41,205 nt of DNA from Chitinophagaceae bacterium DXS. Its GTDB lineage: Bacteria; Bacteroidota; Bacteroidia; Chitinophagales; Chitinophagaceae. Position numbers and translations under genes: made by a program. Each line of letters begins with the position of its first letter. The stretch's first letter is position 1. The DNA lies in contig CP128386.1 of the NCBI GenBank assembly GCA_030345135.1, positions 2,402,372-2,443,576 on the forward strand, read 5' to 3'. Positions 1 to 7,869 of the stretch are shown here, piece after piece. The notes under the pieces are model-generated. The model was not told where the DNA came from. It worked only from the letters and a program-made list of their open reading frames with translations, and made no database searches.

Positions 1-458
1 CCTGCCGTCGTGCCTCCGTGGTTTATAAACCTCCTTCCAACAACATAATCTTCACTTTCAAAATAGCAATCACTAATTTCGTCTACTTATGCTTTTTTTA
101 ACGAACTAGCGCTCCTTAATAACCTTAATTGTTTTTCAGCTTTTTTGTGCCTCTTTCAGTCTTTGCGCGTTCGTGGCAAAAACTCCGTGTACCTCCCTGC
201 CGTCGTGCCTCCGTGGTTTATAAACCTCCTTCCAACAACATAATCTTCACTTTCAAAATAGCAATCACTAATTTCGTCTACTTATGCTTTTTTTTAACGA
301 ACTGCGCTCCTTAATAACCTTAATTGTTTTTCAGCTTTTTTGTGCCTCTTTCAGTCTTTGCGCCTTCGTGGCAAAAACTCCGTGTACCTCCCTGCTGTCG
401 TGCCTCCGTGGTTTATAAACCTCCTTCCAACAACATAATCTTCACTTTCAAAATAGCA
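1..458. repeat. 195-bp tandem direct repeat, about 2.35 copies
   Basis: Copies begin at 1, 196 and 391 with a period of exactly 195 bp. Copies 1 and 2 differ by a few single-base changes and indels. Copy 3 stops matching at 458. The first copy meets the window edge, so more copies may lie to the left. Each copy includes the last 14 or so codons plus the stop of the Nudix gene (real tail 413-458; tail remnants at 23-68 and 218-263, minus strand). Downstream of that stop, in gene sense, lie degenerate words of the type ACCACGGAGGCACG and CACGAAGGCGC. No independent gene is supported in 1-412; the short open frames there are products of the repeat. Confidence 0.9.
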
Positions 459-970
459 GTTACCGAAACAGAATCGGTGATCTTACCGGTAGTTACCATT
501 TCATAAGCCTCATCAAAAGGAATTTTTTTCACCATCAACTGCTCTGTTTCTTCCGGATCAGGATTGTGCATGCTTAACTCCTGCGCAAGATAGACGATGG
601 ACAACTCATCGCTGATTGAGTTAGACAAATGCATCTCAATCAGCTTCGTCCATTTTGCCGCTTTCAACCCGGTTTCCTCCAACAGTTCCCGTTTGGCAGC
701 TTCGAGCGGCTGTTCATCAAAAGGACCACCACCTTCAGGAATCTCCCAGGAATATTGATCCAATGTAAAACGGAACTGGCCAACGAGGTAGGTATTCATA
801 TCTTCATCCAATACCATTACCCCTATCGCTACATTCTTAAAATGCACTTTGCCATAAATTCCTTTCCCGCCAGACGGGTTGATCACGTCATACTCCGTGA
901 CATTGATCCACTTGTTATCGTACTTTTCCCGGGAACCGAGAATTGTCCAGGGATTTGTTTGTTCGTTCAT
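413..970 (-). CDS. Nudix hydrolase, ADP-ribose pyrophosphatase-like
   Basis: A 185-residue Nudix hydrolase that should cleave a nucleoside diphosphate linked to another group, giving a nucleoside monophosphate. A complete Nudix box (G-x5-E-x7-REUxEExGU) spans residues 80-102, with GGGPFDEQ followed by RELLEETGL; the metal-binding glutamates are E95, E98 and E99. The order of conserved segments (VxGQFR, then WEIPEGG before the box) resembles ADP-ribose or ADP-sugar pyrophosphatases, but the substrate cannot be read from sequence. The ATG at 970 is the first plausible start. The 3' end of the gene has been copied twice into the tandem repeat that follows it. It is transcribed alone, away from any obvious partner, and its upstream side is an array of TATCAG-type words. 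Confidence 0.9.
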   Translation of the reverse strand: MNEQTNPWTILGSREKYDNKWINVTEYDVINPSGGKGIYGKVHFKNVAIGVMVLDEDMNTYLVGQFRFTLDQYSWEIPEGGGPFDEQPLEAAKRELLEETGLKAAKWTKLIEMHLSNSISDELSIVYLAQELSMHNPDPEETEQLMVKKIPFDEAYEMVTTGKITDSVSVTAILKVKIMLLEGGL

Positions 971-972
971 TA

Positions 973-1200
973 ACAGGTGTCAGGTATCAGGCGTCAGGTA
1001 TCAGCTATCAGCTATCAGCGACCGACGCCTGTCCTGAATTATTTTACAATTAATTAAAATGTTTTTGCGCGTAGAACATAACAAAAGCAGCACGAATCAC
1101 CAAACGGAGAACAGGTATCCAACACCTGAAACTAACTCATGCCTGATACCTGATACCTGAAACCTCATACCCCACACCTCATAGCTGATAGCTCACAGCT
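973..1200. repeat. Inverted array of TATCAG / CAGGTATCAGG words
   Basis: The left arm at 973-1036 carries tandem words such as CAGGTATCAGG and CTATCAG. The right arm at 1111-1200 carries their reverse complements (CCTGATACCTG, CTGATAGCT). The two arms are separated by about 75 bp of unique A+T-rich sequence. The array lies between the Nudix start and the ThuA stop. The ThuA stop codon TAG (1199-1201) lies inside an array word. Members of the same family occur at 4322-4362, 21526-21563, 24779-24813 and 28756-28800. Confidence 0.8.
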
Positions 1201-1927
1201 ATTTCCGCCCCATCGCATACTTAATCCCACCCAGCAAATGCTGCAGGTACAAAGGATCTTTGTAAGAATCATCTGTATGACCAAGCTCAGTATAAAAAGC
1301 ACGACCGCCATCAAACTCATGATACCAGCTCATGGGATGGTAGTTGCCATTTTCACCGCCTTTGTAGCTGCTTTCATCAATGGTTATGAGTACATGAACA
1401 TTATTATCAAGCTGCAGATTTTTGAAATTGTACCATTCATCAAAACGTTTCCATTCACGCGGCAAATGTTTGGTCGCGATGAAAGTTGAGTCAACTACAT
1501 GCAATACAGCTTCCTGCTGTTTGGGATGACTTTTAAATTGCGCTCCAACCAATTTGTTGTACCAGGGCCAGTCGTACTCGGTATCAGTTGCTGCATGTAC
1601 ACCAACGTATCCGCCGCCAGACTGAATGTATTTTTGAAAGGCATCTTGTTCAGCATCACCCAATACGTTCATCGTTGTGCTTAAAAATATTACCGCGTTA
1701 TATTGTTTAAGATTGGCCTTATTAAATTTTGTACTGTCGGTGGTTGTATCAACTGAGAAACCATTGTCCTTGCCCAATTGCTGAATGGCAGCGATGCCGG
1801 CAGGAATGGAAGAATGGTGAAAGCCGGCAGTTTTTGAAAACACCAGCACTTTGTATTGTTTTTTTGCAAGGGCAGCAACACTAAAGAAAAGCAGCAAGCT
1901 AAAGGAAAGCAATAGTTTTTTGTTCAT
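1199..1927 (-). CDS. ThuA-like domain protein, exported
   Basis: A 242-residue protein with a cleavable signal peptide (residues 1-21, hydrophobic core ending ALA-K). It is followed by a ThuA-type class I glutamine-amidotransferase-like fold: KVLVFSKTAGFHHSSI near the N-terminus, then GGGYVGVHAATDTEYDWPWY, and the closing WYHEFDGGRAFYTELGHTDD. ThuA proteins are named from trehalose utilisation in rhizobia. In Bacteroidota they are often found with Gfo/Idh/MocA oxidoreductases and DUF1080 proteins, as here. The exact reaction is not established by the sequence; a role in periplasmic processing of 3-keto-sugars is inferred from the divergent neighbours. The start at 1927 is fixed by the signal peptide. 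The stop codon is embedded in the adjoining TATCAG-type array. Confidence 0.85.
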   Translation of the reverse strand: MNKKLLLSFSLLLFFSVAALAKKQYKVLVFSKTAGFHHSSIPAGIAAIQQLGKDNGFSVDTTTDSTKFNKANLKQYNAVIFLSTTMNVLGDAEQDAFQKYIQSGGGYVGVHAATDTEYDWPWYNKLVGAQFKSHPKQQEAVLHVVDSTFIATKHLPREWKRFDEWYNFKNLQLDNNVHVLITIDESSYKGGENGNYHPMSWYHEFDGGRAFYTELGHTDDSYKDPLYLQHLLGGIKYAMGRK

Positions 1928-2172
1928 ATTTGGTTGTTATTAAACAAGTAAGAAAGCATAAACTTACAGAATGTAATTTCAAAACAAAAATGGAATAGCA
2001 AATTGTCGGTAAATATGGCAATGAAACCGGAAACTGAAACGGGCGAAAAGAAAATTTAATAATTGTGTGAATGACACATATGTTTTATGCTTAATTTACA
2101 ATGTTTTTCCGGTTAGCCCCCCAAGCACAGTTCCGGGCTAAGTTTCAAAAATCCTTTAAAACATTGCCATTT

Positions 2173-3489
2173 ATGAAAAGAAGAGATTTTCTGCAATCAT
2201 CATCCACGCTGCTAATGGGCGCTGGGCTGGCATCGGTTTTACCAGCCGACTTGCTTGCCATGAAAAAGAGCATTTCAGCCAACGGTAAAATAAATGTAGC
2301 GGCAATCGGCATAAACGGAATGGGCTGGGCCGATCTTACAGCTATCCTTAAAGTTCCTGAAACTCAGGTGGTAGCGTTGTGCGATGTAGATCAAAATGTG
2401 CTGGACAAACGCGTAGCGGAACTTACCAAACTAAACATCAAAGCACCAACGACCTATAATGATTACAGAAAAGTGCTGGATAACAAAGACGTTGATGTGG
2501 TGATTATCGGCACGCCTGATCATTGGCACTGCTTAATAATGCATGATGCCTGCCAGGCGGGTAAAGATGTATATGTTGAAAAACCGGCAGGCAATTCAAT
2601 TATTGAGTGCCGCGCCATGGTGGATGCTCAGCAAAAATATAATCGCGTTGTGCAGGTTGGCCAGTGGCAACGAAGCAACAAACATTACCAGGACGCTGTT
2701 AATTTTGTAAGATCGGGCAAACTGGGCCAGGTACGCCTTGTAAAAGCCTGGGCCTACCAGGGCTGGATGAAATCTGTTCCGGTTAAACCAGACACTGCGG
2801 CTCCGGCCGGTGTTGATTATCAAATGTGGTTGGGACCAGCGCAGACAAGACCTTTTAACGAGAATCGCTTCCACTTCAACTTCCGTTGGTTTTGGGATTA
2901 TGCAGGCGGATTAATGACGGATTGGGGTGTGCACATGATAGATTACGCTTTATTGGGAATGAATGCCGATCTCCCCAAAAGCATTATGGCGGGAGGTGGC
3001 AAATTTGCCTATCCTGACGATGCAGAAGAAACACCGGACACATTAACTGCTGTATATGAGTTTGATGGATTTAACATGTTATGGGAGCATGCCACCGGCA
3101 TAAATGATGGTCCGTATACACGTGATCACGGCGTTGCATTTATCGGCAACAATGGAACGCTCGTGGTAGATCGCGGAGGATGGGAAGTGATACCGGAAAT
3201 AATTAACGGCACACCCAAAATGGAAGCCGTTGCACGTCAGCTAAAAACAGACGAGGGGCTTGAATTACACGCGCAAAACTTTATTGATGTGGTAAAAAGC
3301 CGGAAGTTGGAAGACCTAAGAACACCAATACAGGCTGGGGCGCACGTTGCCACTGTTTGCCAAATGGGAAACATTGCGTTCAAGACTGGAAAGAAAATAT
3401 TCTGGGATAAAGACAAAAATAAATTTACAGACAAACAATCTAACAAGTTTCTCGCAGCCGACTATCACAACGGCTATAAAATACCTTGA
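2173..3489 (+). CDS. Gfo/Idh/MocA family oxidoreductase with Tat-type signal
   Basis: A 438-residue NAD(P)-dependent sugar oxidoreductase. I place the start at 2173, not at the in-frame ATG 72 bp upstream, because MKRRDFLQSSS is a twin-arginine export signal that belongs at the very N-terminus. Next come a Rossmann segment (VAAIGINGMG, residues 42-50), the acidic end of the second beta strand (VVALCDVD) and the family EKP motif at residues 136-138. The C-terminal half has the GFO/IDH/MocA alpha/beta domain (WFWDYAGGLMTDWGVHMIDY). Tat export suggests it folds with bound cofactor before reaching the periplasm. It is 70 bp upstream of the DUF1080 gene and probably co-transcribed with it. It likely oxidises or reduces a sugar at C3; the substrate is unknown. 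Confidence 0.88.
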   Translation: MKRRDFLQSSSTLLMGAGLASVLPADLLAMKKSISANGKINVAAIGINGMGWADLTAILKVPETQVVALCDVDQNVLDKRVAELTKLNIKAPTTYNDYRKVLDNKDVDVVIIGTPDHWHCLIMHDACQAGKDVYVEKPAGNSIIECRAMVDAQQKYNRVVQVGQWQRSNKHYQDAVNFVRSGKLGQVRLVKAWAYQGWMKSVPVKPDTAAPAGVDYQMWLGPAQTRPFNENRFHFNFRWFWDYAGGLMTDWGVHMIDYALLGMNADLPKSIMAGGGKFAYPDDAEETPDTLTAVYEFDGFNMLWEHATGINDGPYTRDHGVAFIGNNGTLVVDRGGWEVIPEIINGTPKMEAVARQLKTDEGLELHAQNFIDVVKSRKLEDLRTPIQAGAHVATVCQMGNIAFKTGKKIFWDKDKNKFTDKQSNKFLAADYHNGYKIP

Positions 3490-3559
3490 GTTTAGAAAAT
3501 TATAAACGATTAATTTTAGCCCTGCAGCTTAATGATAGTCACAAATAACAACAACCAAT

Positions 3560-4327
3560 ATGATCAGAAAATTTTCATTATTAGCAGCGACAACATTTGT
3601 TTCAGCTATGAGTTTTGCACAACAAAAAGGTGATCCGAAAGATACAGAAGTATGGGAGCCGGTTCCGAAGGTGGTTACCACCGGAGCTATTTTCTCTGAT
3701 GCTCCATCGGATGCAGTAGTTCTGTTTGACGGCAAAAACCTGGATAACTGGGTAACAGTAAAAGATGGCAGCCCTGCCCAATGGACCGTTGCAGATGGCG
3801 CTTTGACGGTTAATAAAAATTCAGGCAACATTCAAACAAAACAATCATTTACCGATTACCAGTTACATATTGAATGGAAGATTCCGTCCAATATTACAGG
3901 TGAAGGACAGGCCCGCGGCAACAGCGGCATCTTCCTTGCGTCAACAGGAGGCGGCGATGCCGGCTACGAATTGCAGGTATTGGATTGCTACAACAACAAA
4001 ACATATGTAAACGGTCAGACAGGTTCTATTTACAAGCAAGCAATTCCGTTGGCTAATGCATGTAAGAAACCAGGCGAATGGCAAACTTATGATGTTGTTT
4101 GGAACGCACCACGTTTTAACGAAGATGGCACAGTAAAAACACCTGCGCATGTTACCGTTTTCCATAACGGTGTCCTGTTACAAAATAACTACGAGTTAAA
4201 AGGTGAAACGCTTTATATTGGCAAGCCTTCTTATCATAAACATGGCCCCTGCCCTATTAAATTACAGGCGCATGGCGACAAGAGCGAACCCATCAGCTTT
4301 AGAAATATATGGGTTAGACCGCTATAA
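3560..4327 (+). CDS. DUF1080 (3-keto-disaccharide hydrolase type) exported protein
   Basis: A 255-residue protein with a signal peptide (residues 1-20, ending SFA-Q) and one DUF1080 domain. Family features are LFDGKNLDNW, WTVADGALTV, the RGNSGIFL strand, YELQVLDCYNN and a terminal SFRNIWVRPL. The fold is a concanavalin-type jelly roll. Some members have been shown to hydrolyse 3-keto-glycosides, which fits the Gfo/Idh/MocA enzyme just upstream that could make or use the 3-keto group. Periplasmic or surface location is inferred from the signal. The gene ends the pair and is followed by TATCAG-type words that begin at the stop codon, then by an intrinsic terminator at 4448-4479. Confidence 0.85.
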   Translation: MIRKFSLLAATTFVSAMSFAQQKGDPKDTEVWEPVPKVVTTGAIFSDAPSDAVVLFDGKNLDNWVTVKDGSPAQWTVADGALTVNKNSGNIQTKQSFTDYQLHIEWKIPSNITGEGQARGNSGIFLASTGGGDAGYELQVLDCYNNKTYVNGQTGSIYKQAIPLANACKKPGEWQTYDVVWNAPRFNEDGTVKTPAHVTVFHNGVLLQNNYELKGETLYIGKPSYHKHGPCPIKLQAHGDKSEPISFRNIWVRPL

Positions 4328-4362
4328 GCTATCAGCAGTCAGCTATCAGCTTTCAGCCATGA
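4322..4362 (+). repeat. Short TATCAG-word array at the DUF1080 stop
   Basis: Words of the form AGCTATCAGC, AGCAGTCAGC and AGCTTTCAGCC start at the TAA stop of the DUF1080 gene (4325-4327) and run for about 40 bp in gene sense. It is the same family and orientation as the array after the ThuA and RluA genes. Confidence 0.75.
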
Positions 4363-4447
4363 GTTGACAGCGAGAATACACTGCCGATCGAACTTTTTTT
4401 TAGCAGTTCTGAGTTTTAGTCTCAGACTACATACATTGAACAAATTC

Positions 4448-4479
4448 AAAAAAGCCGCAGCAAACACTGCGGTTTTTTG
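4448..4479 (+). terminator. Intrinsic terminator after the Gfo/DUF1080 pair
   Basis: A CCGCAG stem (4455-4460) pairs with CTGCGG (4467-4472) around the loop CAAACA. It is extended by an A-run on the left and TTTTTT on the right (4473-4478), so it could also work on the minus strand. Confidence 0.85.
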
Positions 4480-4535
4480 TTTGCATATTTCAGGGATGTG
4501 TTGCACGAATTCAGCCGAGATTAGGCGGATATGAT

Positions 4536-4543
4536 TACATTTG
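4536..4543 (+). promoter_or_regulatory. Candidate -7 element for the octaheme cytochrome gene
   Basis: TACATTTG matches the Bacteroidota -7 consensus TAnnTTTG exactly and lies 49 bp before the ATG at 4593. No good TTTG was found at the usual spacing upstream, so this is tentative. Confidence 0.3.
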
Positions 4544-4592
4544 TCTATCGTCCATATTTGATCTTGTGATCATTATAACCTTTTCAATTCCT

Positions 4593-6719
4593 ATGCGCCA
4601 TAAGAAACTATTTTATATTTCATTCTTTGCAATCTTGTTGACCGCAGCAAGCCTGCTCTTTCAGTATTGCACTCCGTCGCAAACACGCGACAGTAAAGCG
4701 GATACATCCTCTAACAATTATATCGGTGAACAGAGTTGCATTTCGTGTCATTCGAAAGAATATAACGACTGGAAACAATCAGATCATTTCATGTCCATGC
4801 TGCCAGCTACTGATTCCACTGTATCCGGCGATTTTAATAATGCTGTATACACTGCTGATGGCGTTACGAACCGGTTCTTTAAGAAGGATGGCAAGTTCTT
4901 TATTAACACAAAAGACCTCAATGGAAATTATCGTGATTTTGAAGTGAGTTACATCTTTGGCTACAAACCATTGCAGCAATATCTTGTCAAGACTGAAAAA
5001 GGTAAAATGCAGGCAACACGTGCAAGCTGGGATGTTAACAAAAAGAGATGGTTTCATCAATATGCCGGTCAGAAGATTGAGACGAAAGACTGGCTACACT
5101 GGTTAAAAGGCGGCCAAAACTGGAATACCATGTGCGCACGATGCCATAGCACCAATTTGCAGAAGAACTATTTCCCCGAAGCTGATTCCTTTCATACAAC
5201 GTACAATATCGTAAACCTGAATTGTGAAAGCTGCCATGGACCTGCAGAGAAACATGTTGCTTATATAAACGGCGATGAATACAAAAAAGGCAATAAAGTT
5301 GCCGGCTCCTTTTTAAAAAAGATTGACAACAACACCGATCGCATTAATACGTGTGCTCCCTGCCATGCAAGGCGCGGAGAAATTTCTGACAAAGAAATTC
5401 CGTCTGAAGAAATAATGGACAATTATATTCCAGAAATACCCTCCACTGAAAATTTTTATGCAGACGGACAGATGAATGACGAAGATTATAACTACACATC
5501 TTTTCTCCAAAGCAAAATGTACAGGCACAATGTAACCTGCATGAATTGCCACAATCCGCATTCTGTTAAAACAGTGCTTACAGGCAATCTTGTCTGTTTG
5601 CAATGCCATGAAAAAAAGTATGATGAGTTCACGCATACTTTTCATGCAACGGGAACAACCGGTGCCTCATGCGTTAATTGCCACATGCCTGGTAAACTAT
5701 ATATGGGAAATGATTTCAGGCACGATCATAGTTTTCGTGTGCCGAGACCAGATCTTTCAGTGAAATATGGTACACCCAACGCATGTAACAATTGCCACAC
5801 TGACAAAACCGTAATATGGGCTGCAAATATCATCGCTCAAAAATCCGGGAACTCCAGAAAATATCATTTCAGTGAAGATCTCATTCCAGGGAGCATGAAC
5901 AATGCAGAAGCCGGTCCACATCTGCATAAATTACTACAGGATACTGCCGTTCCAAATATCATTAAGGCCACAGCAGCCTATTACTTGCAGCGGCAAGGAA
6001 CAGCAACCGCCCTGCAGGATCTCTTAACATGCCTGGAACACAAAGATGCACAGGTTAGATATCGGGCATTGAGAAGCCTTGCATCCTTTCCGTCAGACCA
6101 ATGGAGCATAAAGGCAGCACCGTTATTGAGTGATAAAGTGCGAGCAGTAAGAATTGCAGCTGCATCGCTTTTTGCAGAGATCCCAGAGAATCAAATCCCC
6201 ACTCAGTTCAAGAATGCACTTGACTATGCAAAAAGCGAAAGACTCGCATTCATGAATTACCAGCTTGATTTTCCAATTGGAAATGTAATGGTGGCAGATG
6301 AATTTAGAAGAAATAAAGACGATATCTCCGCAGAAAAATATTACAAGCGCGCATTAGCAAAAGACAGCCTTCTCACCATTGCGCAACTTAATCTCGCCAG
6401 CCTCTATAATTCAACAGGGAAAAATGACGAGGCTTTAAACCTGCTCAACATGGCCATCAAGGTCGAGCCGCGTAGCAGCCATTTGTATTACAGCCTTGCT
6501 TTGTTGCAAGCAGAAATGAATGATTACAACTCGGCCGTCAACAATTTTGCAAAAGCGATTGAATTAGATAAAAGTAATCCAAGACTCTACTACAACTATG
6601 GCCTTATGCTTAATAAAACCGGCAATAAAAAACAAGCCGTTGTAATACTTCGGCAAGGACTTAAACTTTCTCCGCAGGACGCGGATTTACTCAATGCGCT
6701 AAAACACGTAGTTAATTGA
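4593..6719 (+). CDS. Octaheme c-type cytochrome with HEAT and TPR repeats
   Basis: A protein of about 708 residues, exported by an N-terminal hydrophobic segment. The ATG at 4593 (MRHKKLFYIS) gives a conventional signal, while an in-frame GTG lies 27 bp earlier. A Cys in the segment FQYCTPSQ might be a lipid anchor but is a poor lipobox. Eight CxxCH heme-binding motifs follow: CISCH, CARCH, CESCH, CAPCH, CMNCH, CLQCH, CVNCH and CNNCH. The opening YIGEQSCISCHSKEYNDW resembles the cytochrome c554/c-prime family. After the last heme come HEAT-like repeats and then about four TPR units to the C-terminus. It probably moves electrons in the periplasm while the repeats bind a partner. The redox partner is not visible here. 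Words of the ACAATTGAAAATG and ATATGCAAATATG families follow the gene. Confidence 0.85.
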   Translation: MRHKKLFYISFFAILLTAASLLFQYCTPSQTRDSKADTSSNNYIGEQSCISCHSKEYNDWKQSDHFMSMLPATDSTVSGDFNNAVYTADGVTNRFFKKDGKFFINTKDLNGNYRDFEVSYIFGYKPLQQYLVKTEKGKMQATRASWDVNKKRWFHQYAGQKIETKDWLHWLKGGQNWNTMCARCHSTNLQKNYFPEADSFHTTYNIVNLNCESCHGPAEKHVAYINGDEYKKGNKVAGSFLKKIDNNTDRINTCAPCHARRGEISDKEIPSEEIMDNYIPEIPSTENFYADGQMNDEDYNYTSFLQSKMYRHNVTCMNCHNPHSVKTVLTGNLVCLQCHEKKYDEFTHTFHATGTTGASCVNCHMPGKLYMGNDFRHDHSFRVPRPDLSVKYGTPNACNNCHTDKTVIWAANIIAQKSGNSRKYHFSEDLIPGSMNNAEAGPHLHKLLQDTAVPNIIKATAAYYLQRQGTATALQDLLTCLEHKDAQVRYRALRSLASFPSDQWSIKAAPLLSDKVRAVRIAAASLFAEIPENQIPTQFKNALDYAKSERLAFMNYQLDFPIGNVMVADEFRRNKDDISAEKYYKRALAKDSLLTIAQLNLASLYNSTGKNDEALNLLNMAIKVEPRSSHLYYSLALLQAEMNDYNSAVNNFAKAIELDKSNPRLYYNYGLMLNKTGNKKQAVVILRQGLKLSPQDADLLNALKHVVN

Positions 6720-6754
6720 CAAGGGAAAATTCCTGCCCGACTAATGTCATTCAG

Positions 6755-6940
6755 GCGGGGACAATTGAAAATGAAGGCGAAGGAAAATGTGCGAATATGC
6801 AAATATGAAAATGTGCAAATATGCGAATGGGAGAATGTGCAAATGCTGATACTTATCTCTTAACCATCCTAAAGCAATTATTCAGTTCAATTAATCCCGT
6901 TAATCCTCCAATCCCATAAATCCCGGTCCAGACAATCAAG
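6755..6940 (+). repeat. Stutter array: ACAATTGAAAATG, ATGCAAAT and AATCCC word families
   Basis: Downstream of the cytochrome gene, GGACAATTGAAAATG is followed by repeated words of about 9 bp (GTGCGAATATGCAAATATG and variants, to about 6850). After a short gap come AATCCCGTTAATCC-type words ending in AAATCCCGGTCCAGACAA at about 6932. The last motif closely matches 41085-41100 near the right edge of the window. Confidence 0.7.
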
Positions 6941-6975
6941 TTCCTCTCCAAATTCGTAATATTGTTCCTCTAACT

Positions 6976-7629
6976 ATGACATCCAAAGACTATTACGACA
7001 TATTGCATGTTCATCCCAGGGCATCACATGAAGAAATAAAAAGGTCCTACAGAAAACTTGCCCTTAAATTTCATCCTGACAAAACCAACAACGATCATCT
7101 TGCGTCACTACATTTTAAAGAGATAAAAGAAGCCTACGAAATACTCAGCAATCAACGAAAAAGGGAAGCATATAACTATGAGCGCTTTTTCAAAGCGGCT
7201 CCGCCAAAAAACACCAGCGACATTCATCGCATTTCCCCCGAATGGATTTTAAAAGAAGCGACAGAATTACGCAAAAAAGTTCAGGCTACCGACCCATTCA
7301 GGATAAATGCAGACGGGCTTTTTAATCAGCTAAAAATTTTGTTATCAGAATACAATCTGCTCGTCTTAAAACATGATAACAAAATGGATGTTAATGAAAA
7401 AATTATCGATCAGCTGCTTGCAGCTACCAGGCCTTTACCTGAATCGCTTTTTAAGGATACAACCACATTACTTAATGATGTGGCACAAGGCCATGACCCA
7501 CTTGTAGAAAAAATTCAGGCCGAAATGAAAGCGAGAAAATGGAAATATTTCTGGCAGAAGTACAAAATAGTCGCCGTGATTTTAATAGCATTAATATTAT
7601 GCTGGCTCATCTATGCAGTTAAGTTGTAA
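6976..7629 (+). CDS. J-domain protein with C-terminal membrane anchor
   Basis: A 217-residue protein that starts with a full J domain (residues 3-70): helix II KRSYRKLALKF, the HPD tripeptide at 33-35 that stimulates Hsp70 ATPase, and helix III KEIKEAYEILSN. There is no Gly/Phe linker, zinc-finger or substrate-binding domain of true DnaJ. The middle is predicted helical, and residues 196-215 (VAVILIALILCWLIYAV) form a single C-terminal membrane segment. It is therefore a tail-anchored J-protein that would recruit DnaK to the inner membrane. Its client is unknown. The gene stands alone between an array and the 240-bp gap before the first SusC gene. Confidence 0.87.
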   Translation: MTSKDYYDILHVHPRASHEEIKRSYRKLALKFHPDKTNNDHLASLHFKEIKEAYEILSNQRKREAYNYERFFKAAPPKNTSDIHRISPEWILKEATELRKKVQATDPFRINADGLFNQLKILLSEYNLLVLKHDNKMDVNEKIIDQLLAATRPLPESLFKDTTTLLNDVAQGHDPLVEKIQAEMKARKWKYFWQKYKIVAVILIALILCWLIYAVKL

Positions 7630-7869
7630 ACCATTGCAGAAACGCACAACATCAATTCCAGAACACTGAACAGCCTCAAACTCACGCTTCACAAGGATTT
7701 CAGATTAAACAGGGTTTAAATAACGGTTAAAAAAAATTTAGCTTTCTTATTGTTTACAGCTTTTGCATTGTATTAACTGTCTTATACGGAATACTGCTAT
7801 TTATAGCCTAACCCTGCTGCGTGCCCTGACTCCGCAATTATGTATTTATCACCACTTTAATTATGCGTT

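Noticed and set aside
129-506. Two similar open frames beginning MFFSFFVPLSVFA
   Set aside because: They are the same frame read from two copies of the 195-bp repeat, opposite the Nudix tail. They are out of register with any conserved protein and lie in array sequence.
6755-6940. Insertion-sequence remnant between the cytochrome and J-domain genes
   Set aside because: No transposase fragment or terminal inverted repeats with target duplication were found; the content is explained by stutter words.
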